DNA of 39,596 bases from Acidovorax sp. Root219. GTDB taxonomy: Bacteria; Pseudomonadota; Gammaproteobacteria; Burkholderiales; Burkholderiaceae_C. The stretch's first letter is position 1, and every line of letters starts with the position of its first letter. The DNA is taken from assembly GCF_001428665.1 (NCBI RefSeq), contig NZ_LMIJ01000014.1, positions 223,922 through 263,517 of the forward strand. The letters run 5' to 3'. Made by a program: the position numbers and the translations under genes. Below the pieces are notes generated by a model that did not search any database, had not been told where the DNA came from, and saw only the letters and a program-made list of their open reading frames with translations. Shown here in pieces: positions 10,155-17,700 of this stretch.

Positions 10155-10182
10155 TCCAAACGCGATACCTGCACCTCAGGTA

Positions 10183-10206
10183 AATGGGCCGCAGCAGCGG
10201 CCCATT
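10183..10206. terminator. Hairpin between convergent genes, probable terminator
   Basis: A perfect 10-base stem AATGGGCCGC/GCGGCCCATT encloses the loop AGCA and lies between the converging DUF4124/glutaredoxin gene and rpiA. The T-run after it is short on both strands (CTTT on plus, TTTA on minus), so termination may be weak. The position suits a shared bidirectional terminator. Confidence 0.6.
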
Positions 10207-10258
10207 GGCTTTGTAGTCCGCCCCCCCCGAGGAGGAGCGAAACCACCGGAAACGGGCG

Positions 10259-10948
10259 TCAGTAGTTCAGCGTCTTCACACCCTGCGCCGTGCCCAGCAG
10301 GCAGACCGAGGCCTTCTGGTGCGCAAACACACCCACCGTGACCACGCCGGGCCACTGGTTGACGTCGGATTCAAAGGCCAGCGGGTCGGTGATGGACAGG
10401 CCCGTGACGTCGAGGATGTGCTGGCCGTTGTCGGTGACCAGGGGCTGACCGTCTTTCTGGCGGATGGAGGCCTTGCCGCCCAGGGCCGCGAAACGGCGCG
10501 CAATGTTTTGGGACGCCATCGGAATCACCTCCACGGGCAAGGGGAACTTGCCCAGCGCTGGCACCAGCTTGGATTCGTCGGCGATGCAGACGAAGCGGCC
10601 GGCCAGTGCCGCCACGATCTTCTCGCGCGTGAGCGCGGCACCGCCGCCCTTGACCATGTGGCCCTGGCCGTCGATCTCGTCGGCGCCGTCGATGTAGACC
10701 GACAGGGCTACGACCTCGTTGGCGTCGAACACGGGAATGCCCAGGGCCTTGAGGCGCTCGGTGCTGGCCACCGAGCTCGACACGGCGCCCTTGATGTCGC
10801 CCTTCATGCTGGCCAGGGCGTCGATGAACTTGTTGACGGTGGAGCCCGTGCCCACCCCCACTATCTCGCCAGGCACCACGTATTGCAGGGCTGCCTGGCC
10901 TACGAGGGCCTTGAGTTCATCTTGGGTCAGGGGGGTGGAGGTCGTCAT
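10259..10948 (-). CDS. rpiA: Ribose-5-phosphate isomerase A
   Basis: Interconverts ribose 5-phosphate and ribulose 5-phosphate in the pentose phosphate pathway. The 229-residue protein shows the family signatures [24 protein letters not shown] with its catalytic Asp residues, and [15 protein letters not shown] placed the start at the ATG at 10948 ([12 protein letters not shown]). An in-frame TTG at 10975 would add nine residues, but they are unlike the family. No clear Shine-Dalgarno site precedes either. The gene is divergent from pyrD, 47 bases away, and convergent with the DUF4124/glutaredoxin gene. Confidence 0.96.
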   Translation of the reverse strand: MTTSTPLTQDELKALVGQAALQYVVPGEIVGVGTGSTVNKFIDALASMKGDIKGAVSSSVASTERLKALGIPVFDANEVVALSVYIDGADEIDGQGHMVKGGGAALTREKIVAALAGRFVCIADESKLVPALGKFPLPVEVIPMASQNIARRFAALGGKASIRQKDGQPLVTDNGQHILDVTGLSITDPLAFESDVNQWPGVVTVGVFAHQKASVCLLGTAQGVKTLNY

Positions 10949-10995
10949 GGAGGAAAATCGGAGGTAATTGCGCAATTATCCCTTGTCATACCCCC

Positions 10996-12051
10996 ATGTC
11001 CCTGATCCCCTACGCCCTCGCCCGCCCTTTCCTCTTCGGCCTGGATGCCGAAGCCGCGCATGAACTCACCATGGACATGCTGGCGCGCGGGCAGCGCACG
11101 CCGCTGCAGTGGGCCTGGTGCAATACGCGGGTGGACGACCCGGTGGAGCTGGCCGGCCTCGCCTTCCCCAACCGCGTGGGCATGGCCGCCGGGCTGGACA
11201 AGAACGCCCGCGTGATCGACGCCCTGGGCGCCATGGGCTTCGGCTTCGTGGAGGTGGGCACGGTCACCCCCAAGGCCCAGCCCGGCAACCCCAAGCCACG
11301 CATGTTCCGCCTGCCCGAGAAGCGTGCCCTCATCAACCGCCTGGGTTTCAACAACGAAGGGCTCGACGCCTTTTTGCGCAACGTGCAGCAGTCGCGCTTT
11401 CGCGACCAGCAACGCAGCGGCCCGCGCATGCTGCTGGGGCTGAACATCGGCAAGAACGCCAGCACCCCCATCGAAAACGCCACCAGCGACTACCTGACCT
11501 GCCTGGACGGCGTATACCCCCATGCCGACTACGTGACGGTGAACATCAGCTCGCCCAACACCCAGAACCTGCGCGCGCTGCAAAGCGACGAGGCGCTGGA
11601 CGGCCTGCTGGGCGCCATTGCCGAGCGCCGCGAGGTGCTGGCCAGGCAGACCGGCAAGCGCACGCCCATCTTCGTGAAGATTGCCCCTGACCTGACCGAG
11701 GAGCAGGTGTCGGTGATCGCCGCCACACTGCAGCGCCACGGCATGGACGGCGTGATCGCCACCAATACCACCATCGGCCGCGATACCGTCAAGGGCCTGC
11801 GCCATGCCGAGGAGACCGGTGGCCTGAGCGGCGCGCCCGTGCTGGAGGCCAGCAACCAGGTGATACGCCAGCTGCGTGCCGCGCTGGGCAGCCGCTTCCC
11901 CATCATCGGCGTGGGCGGCGTGATGAGCGCCGAGGACGCGGTGAGCAAGGTGCGCGCAGGCGCGGACGTGGTGCAGATCTACACCGGGTTGATCTACGAA
12001 GGTCCGGCGCTCGTGACCCGGGCGGCACAGGCCATCAAGGCCATGCGCTGA
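10996..12051 (+). CDS. pyrD: Dihydroorotate dehydrogenase (quinone), class 2
   Basis: Fourth step of pyrimidine synthesis: FMN-dependent oxidation of dihydroorotate to orotate with quinone as acceptor, at the inner membrane. The 351 residues and the N-terminal extension [23 protein letters not shown], a membrane-associating helix pair, mark class 2. Family motifs include [32 protein letters not shown], the active-site segment [10 protein letters not shown] with its catalytic Ser, and the C-terminal FMN-phosphate site [20 protein letters not shown]. Divergent from rpiA. The 184 bases after it, up to the next gene, contain only small inverted repeats and no strong terminator. Confidence 0.97.
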   Translation: MSLIPYALARPFLFGLDAEAAHELTMDMLARGQRTPLQWAWCNTRVDDPVELAGLAFPNRVGMAAGLDKNARVIDALGAMGFGFVEVGTVTPKAQPGNPKPRMFRLPEKRALINRLGFNNEGLDAFLRNVQQSRFRDQQRSGPRMLLGLNIGKNASTPIENATSDYLTCLDGVYPHADYVTVNISSPNTQNLRALQSDEALDGLLGAIAERREVLARQTGKRTPIFVKIAPDLTEEQVSVIAATLQRHGMDGVIATNTTIGRDTVKGLRHAEETGGLSGAPVLEASNQVIRQLRAALGSRFPIIGVGGVMSAEDAVSKVRAGADVVQIYTGLIYEGPALVTRAAQAIKAMR

Positions 12052-12235
12052 AAGCAGCGCTGCTGGCGGTTAACATTCCACCAAGTGGTAAAACTTGGGA
12101 TGTCGCAATGCATGGACGCCAAGACCATGGCATAGTCGGTGTGATACCAGATGTGTCAGCCGATGGCAATCCAATCCATTTTGACTGTGCATGCCGCCTT
12201 GGTGGCGTCACGGCGATGCCCCGTATTCCCATCCC

Positions 12236-12886
12236 ATGAATGTTCTTGTCATTGACGATCACTCCCTGTTTCGAGAGGGGCTTCGCCTGCTGCTCGCCGA
12301 GCTCGGCTTCGGCATCAACACCCAGATCGCCGGCAGCTGCGAAGAAGGCCTCGAAAAATTGCGCCAGCAGCCTGCGGACATCGTGCTGCTGGACTGGCAC
12401 ATGGACGGCCTCTCGGGCGCCGAGGCCATGGTGGCCATCCGTGAACTGGTGCCCCAGGCACGCCAGATCGTGCTGTCGGGCGAGAAGAGCGCTGCCCTGG
12501 TCCGCACGGCCATCGACAACGGCGCGGTCGGCTTCATCGCCAAGGACTCCGAACCCGAAACCCTGCTGCTGGCCCTGAACACCATTGCCTCGGGTGGCAT
12601 CTACCTGCCTGCCACCCTCCTCTCTGGGCCTGGGAGGACGGCCGCGCCCTCGGACACCAACCTGCCCAGCGATCTCACCCAGGCGTTCCCCGAGCTCACC
12701 CAGCGCCAGGGGGATGTTCTGGCCGCCATCCTGCGCGGTTTACCGAACAAAGTGATTGCGCGCGAACTCAATATCAGCGACCAGACGGTGAAGTCGCACC
12801 TGAGCGTCATATTCCGCCAATTGAACGTCCAAAGCCGCACCGAGGCCGTCTACGTCTGCGCACGACAAGGCGTGCGCATCGCCTGA
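12236..12886 (+). CDS. NarL/LuxR-type response regulator
   Basis: 216-residue response regulator. The receiver (about 1-120) has Asp7-Asp8 in VLVIDDHSLFREGL and phosphoacceptor Asp53 in IVLLDWHMDGL. A LuxR-type helix-turn-helix follows near the C-terminus (LTQRQGDVLAAILRGLPNKVI, then SDQTVKSHLSVIFRQLNV). I chose the ATG at 12236 because the receiver fold begins at once; the frame is open to 12191 but those residues look non-coding. It converges on a hybrid sensor kinase with only 15 bases between the stops. That arrangement suggests a two-component system whose genes face each other rather than form one operon. Target genes are unknown; the giant oxidoreductase fusion beyond the kinase is the obvious candidate. 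Confidence 0.92.
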   Translation: MNVLVIDDHSLFREGLRLLLAELGFGINTQIAGSCEEGLEKLRQQPADIVLLDWHMDGLSGAEAMVAIRELVPQARQIVLSGEKSAALVRTAIDNGAVGFIAKDSEPETLLLALNTIASGGIYLPATLLSGPGRTAAPSDTNLPSDLTQAFPELTQRQGDVLAAILRGLPNKVIARELNISDQTVKSHLSVIFRQLNVQSRTEAVYVCARQGVRIA

Positions 12887-12901
12887 GTCCGCCCAGCGGC
12901 C

Positions 12902-14698
12902 TCAGTCGACCTGGGCCGGAGCCGGAACCACGGCCTGCTCACTGAGTTCGGCCAGCCAGTCGATGAGCAGTGAGGGCAGAACCGGTTTTTGCCACATCGC
13001 AATATTGCCCAGCCGCTCGACCTCGTGGAGGTTGATGCCGGGGTCCCCGGTGATGATCGCCACCGGCAGCCCGGGCCAGCGCGAGCGCAGCCGCTGCGCC
13101 ACATCCAGGCCGGTGGCATCGCCCGCGAGCCGGTAGTCCGCGATCAGCGCATGCGGGGGCGTGGTGATCGCATTCATCGCGGCATCCGGGGGCATGCCCT
13201 CCCATTGCGTGACCTTGCAGCCCCACGACTCCAGAGCCTGCGTGGTTGCCATCCGCACCAGGGCATGGTCCTCGACGAGCCAGACTTCCACGGCCGTGGT
13301 CAACGCGGGCTGGGCGGGTGCGGAAACGGCCCCCATGCCCATGTTTTCAAAAATCGGCGCCTGGGGCAGGATGAGGGTAAATGTGGTTCCCTCGCCAGCA
13401 TCGGACCGCATGCCCATTTCGAGCCCGAGAAGGTTGGCAAGGCGGCGCACGATGGCCAGGCCCAGGCCACTGCCCTGCCCCGGGTCGCGCGACGGATTGC
13501 CGACCTGGAAATACTCCTCGAAAACGCGGGCCTGCGATTCGCGGGCGATGCCGATGCCGGTATCGCGCACCTGCAGCTGCACCACGCTCTCCTGCGCCAG
13601 CACCGAGACCACCACGCCACCTTCGTTGGTGTACTTCACCGCGTTGTCCACCAGATTGCGCAGGATGCGCTCCAGTAGAAACGCGTCGCTCAGCACCCAC
13701 GCTTCATCGGCCCCCTCGGCCTCCATGGAAACCCCTTTGGCGGTGCATCGCGGCTGGAACTCCTTGACCAGATCCCGGACCATGGCGGCGATGTTCAGGG
13801 CCTGCATCTGCGGCACGATGGAGCCGGTCTCCAGCTTGGAGAGGTCGAGCAGGCCCGAAAACAGCTTGTCCAGCGATCCCGCTGCGTCGCGGATGTGGGC
13901 GATCAGTTGCGAGGTCTGCGGCGTCTCATGGCGGTGCAACAGGGACGAGAAGACCAGCAAGGCATGCAGGGGCTGGCGCAGGTCATGGCTTGCCGCAGCA
14001 AGAAACCGCGACTTGGCGGCATTCGCTTCTTCTGCCACCTGTTTCTCCTCTCCCAACTGGCGCAGCAGATCTGCATTTTCGAAGCGGATCTGCAGCGAAT
14101 CACGAAAGGCCTGCGCCGTCTGCCGCGACGAGGCGGCGATGACCAGGCCCACACCGAACAGTGCCAGCGCCAGCGGCAGGCCATTGGTGCCGCCCTGGGT
14201 AAGCCAGAAGAGCGCCGCAAAAGCGAGGTTGATCCACGCGCCCGCAATGAAGGTCGGCGGGTGCGTCGAAGCATTCACCAGCGCCCCCCCGAGGTAGATG
14301 AGTTGCAGCGCGGTGGCAAACGTGGCCGAACCTCCGGCGCTGCCATACCCGATCCACCAGACCGTCACCCCCATCAGGGTCTGGTTGGCCACGGTGATCC
14401 ACCAGTGGTGGGTTTGTTGTTCGGTCAGCGCTGCTGCGTCTGACGTATCAAGCGCTGCCAGCGCGCGCGCGCTGAGCACCGCATTGATCTGGGCCATGAG
14501 CAGCACTGGAAACATCCACGCCAGCACGCGCCAGACCGGGGTGGTGAAGCCAAAACAGATCGCAGCAACCACAGCCGCCACGACCACCATGCTGCGCGCT
14601 TTCACGGACTGCAGTGCGCGCAGCCGCAGCGACTCGCGCGCCATGGCTACATCCAATGGGTGATTGGCATCAACGGGAAAGGGCGGTAAAAGACGCAT
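12902..14698 (-). CDS. Hybrid sensor histidine kinase with C-terminal receiver
   Basis: 598-residue membrane kinase. About six hydrophobic segments occupy residues 36-190 and leave no large periplasmic domain. A coiled linker follows, then the phosphoacceptor His238 in AAASHDLRQPLHAL, a HATPase domain (NLVDNAVKYTNEGG, RDTGIGIA, GSGLGLAIVRRL) and a C-terminal receiver (about 472-585) with Asp521 in LIADYRLAG and Lys in WQKPVLP. The membrane-embedded sensor suggests detection of a hydrophobic or membrane-borne cue, which would fit a sterol- or lipid-acting neighbour; this is inference. The start at 14698 is tentative: a GTG at 14731 would add 11 residues, and neither has a good ribosome site. 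It lies 44 bases from the divergent fusion gene, so the two promoters must overlap. Confidence 0.9.
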   Translation of the reverse strand: MRLLPPFPVDANHPLDVAMARESLRLRALQSVKARSMVVVAAVVAAICFGFTTPVWRVLAWMFPVLLMAQINAVLSARALAALDTSDAAALTEQQTHHWWITVANQTLMGVTVWWIGYGSAGGSATFATALQLIYLGGALVNASTHPPTFIAGAWINLAFAALFWLTQGGTNGLPLALALFGVGLVIAASSRQTAQAFRDSLQIRFENADLLRQLGEEKQVAEEANAAKSRFLAAASHDLRQPLHALLVFSSLLHRHETPQTSQLIAHIRDAAGSLDKLFSGLLDLSKLETGSIVPQMQALNIAAMVRDLVKEFQPRCTAKGVSMEAEGADEAWVLSDAFLLERILRNLVDNAVKYTNEGGVVVSVLAQESVVQLQVRDTGIGIARESQARVFEEYFQVGNPSRDPGQGSGLGLAIVRRLANLLGLEMGMRSDAGEGTTFTLILPQAPIFENMGMGAVSAPAQPALTTAVEVWLVEDHALVRMATTQALESWGCKVTQWEGMPPDAAMNAITTPPHALIADYRLAGDATGLDVAQRLRSRWPGLPVAIITGDPGINLHEVERLGNIAMWQKPVLPSLLIDWLAELSEQAVVPAPAQVD

Positions 14699-14742
14699 GT
14701 AAGTAATTGTTACCCAACAACGGATATCCACGGAAAGGCACC

Positions 14743-17700
14743 ATGGCGACCCATTCTCGCTGTTCAGAGTCCATCGAAACGATGTTGCAGGCCCACCCGG
14801 CGCCCCAATGCGACGTGCTCATTGTCGGTTCTGGCTACGGGGGAAGCTTCGCGGCACGTGAACTGGCCGGTCCCGGCGTGGAAACCTGGGTCGTCGAGCG
14901 CGGCAAGGAATACGCCCTCGGTGAGTTCCCCGAAGACATCGGCCACCTGCCTGGCCACCTGCGGATGCAGCGCGGCGCCAGCGGAAAGGCCCTGGGCAAC
15001 GCGCAGGCACTTCTCAACGTCCGCAATTTCGACGAGGTGGCGGTGCTGACCGGCAGCGGCCTGGGCGGCGGCTCCCTGGTCAACGCGGGCGTGGCCTTCA
15101 AGCCGGCGGCAAAGACCTTCGACCAGGAGCACTGGCCCAGCGTGTACCGACACGGTGGCGCACGGCGGGAGGCCCTGATGGAGGCCCTGGACGAAGTCGT
15201 ATCGGCGCTGCAAGCGGCACCACTGGAGCGCGCGGCAGACCTCTCCAAGTTCCAGGCGCTGTCGCGCCTGGGAGGTGCGCTGCGCGCAGGCGGCGCGCAG
15301 CCGGTCCCCCTCACCATCTCGAACACGCAGCACACCAACGCGCACGGGGTGGAGATGCAGGCCTGCGTGCGCTGCGGCAACTGCTTCACCGGCTGCAACA
15401 TCGGCGCCAAGGGCACGCTGGCCACCAACCTCATCCCGGCGGCGCACGGTCGTGGCGCACGTTTTTTCGTCGGCGGCAACGCTTTGCGGGTGGAGCCCCT
15501 GGAGACCCCCGCACGCAGTGCGAACGGGCGCAGCCTGCGTTGGCGTGTGCACTTCCAGTGTTCAACGGGCAGCCGCAACACAGCGCCCGTCGAGTTCAGC
15601 ATCGACGCCCACACCGTCATCGTCAGCGCCGGCAGCCTGGGCAGCACGGAGTTGCTGCTGCGGTCCTTCCATGTACCGCACTCCGAGGCGCTGGGCTCGG
15701 CCTTTTCCACCAATGGCGACGTGCTCGCGATGGGCTGGCGCCAGCACCGGGCCGTCAATGCCGTCTCGGCCCCCGAAGCGGACAGCACGGCACCCAGCCG
15801 TGACGTCGGGCCGACGATCTGTGGAACGCTGCGCGTGCCGCTGGATGTGGAGGGCGTAGGGCAGGAAATCCTGGTGCAGGACGGCGCCATCCCTTCTGCG
15901 CTCGCCCAGGCCACCAGCACACTGGGCCACGCGCTGTCGACCCTGCACCGCTATGTGCACGATGTGGACGCGCGGTTTCCAGGCACCGACGACCCCTTGG
16001 CCCTTCCACGTGGGGCGGCGCGGCACGCGCAATTGCTGTTGGCCATGGGCCATGACGCATCGAACGGGACCATCTCCCTGCGCCCGGCCTCCGGTACCAG
16101 CCCCGGGGATCCAGACACCCTGGAACTGGATGTCAGGTGGCCCTCCAGCAGCTCCAGCGCCACGGCAGGGCATGCAGACTACTACCAGGCTGTGCACCGG
16201 GCATTCAGCCAGGCGCATGCTGCCGGCGGCTTCGATGGGGGCGACTACCTCCCCAACCCCTTGTGGCACCCGACACCCGACGGCTTTTCCGACATCATCG
16301 CGGGCGCCCAATCGGAAAAATCGATCACGGTCCACCCGCTTGGCGGCTGCCCCATGGGCGACGATGGCACGCAAGGGGCCGTCGACTGGCGCGGTGCGGT
16401 GTTCAAGGGCCGGGGGAATGAAGTCCACGCGGGCCTGCATGTGCTGGACGGAGCCATCGTTCCGCGCGCCCTGGGTGTCAACCCGTTCGTCACGATCTCC
16501 GCCCTGTCCATGCTCGCGGCCCGGGACATCGCCAGCGGGCTGGCGCAACCAAACGCGGACAGCGCAGCGCCTGTTGCGGCGGCACAGGGCTCCAGGTCGC
16601 AGCCCCGTGTGGCAGATGCTGGACAGAAAGCATCCGACACAGGGGTGGTGCTTTTTCGCATCCACGAGCACCTGCTGGGCAGCACCGACAAAGCCCACCT
16701 GCCCGACTGGGCCCAGCGGCTCCTGTCCCGGCACGACACACCGCTGCCCCCTGGGGCGGCCACGCAGCCGCGCGCGTTCATCGCAGCAGTCGAGGTCACA
16801 GTCGACCTGCACCAATGGCTGGCCAACCCCTCGACCCCATGGGATGCCTCATTGGCGATCTATGCCAACCCCGTCCCCGGCTGGCCGGCAATCCACGCCG
16901 ACGCCTTGAAGGGCGAACCCCTGCTGCGCGGCACGGGGCAAGTGTCGCTGCTCGCGCTCGAGCATGCCGGCTTCCTGCGCCGGGCCTGGCGCGGCGTGCT
17001 CGCATTCAGCGCCTACCTGAAACGCCGGCCCGGCGGCATTTCCCAGGATGTGGGCCCCGACTGGCGCAAAAAACTGCTCGGCTTGGCCCGTGCGGGCTGG
17101 CTGCATACCCAATACCGCACGCTCGACTACCACTTCACGCTGGTACCCCAAGGCGGTGCCGCAGGCCAGGCCATGGCGGTCGTCGCCCAGGGCCGCAAAC
17201 TCTTGGCCTACCGCAACGGCGCGCGCACGCTGTGGGACGCCCTCACGATGCTGGACCTGGACCTCAGGTGGCAGGACAAGGCGCCCTGGAAGCTGGCGCT
17301 GCGCGTCGATCTGGCAGACCTCGTGAGCCGGCTGCGGCTGCAGGTCCGTGAAGCATCGAGCACGCCAGCCACCATCGTCGCGCTGGTGTCGTTCGCCTCC
17401 CTGTGGCTGCGCGCCGTGATGCAGACGCACTTCTGGTCGCTGCGCGGCCTGGACTACGCGAAGTACACGCGCCCCGCGCTGCCGCCGCATCCCTCGCTGA
17501 AAACAGCCGGGGGCGTCGATGTCCGGCCGCAGGCCGAGGTGCTGAAGGTGGCGCGCCGCAGCGGAGAAACGGACCAGATCGACCTGCAGCTGACGGTCTA
17601 CCGCCACCCTCAGGGCGCGCGGCATGTCCTCTTCATCCACGGGCTCGCCCACGGCAGCGGCGTGTATGCGACCGACACCGTGGACACCAACCTGGCCGGC

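Noticed and set aside
12053..12064. 12-base palindrome AGCAGCGCTGCT just after pyrD
   Set aside because: It has no loop or T-run for a terminator and is too GC-biased and short to support an operator call; it could be chance.
14699..14731. GTG at 14731 as the start of the hybrid kinase
   Set aside because: It has no ribosome site and the extra residues are not kinase-like. The ATG at 14698 is preferred, though its own ribosome site is also weak.
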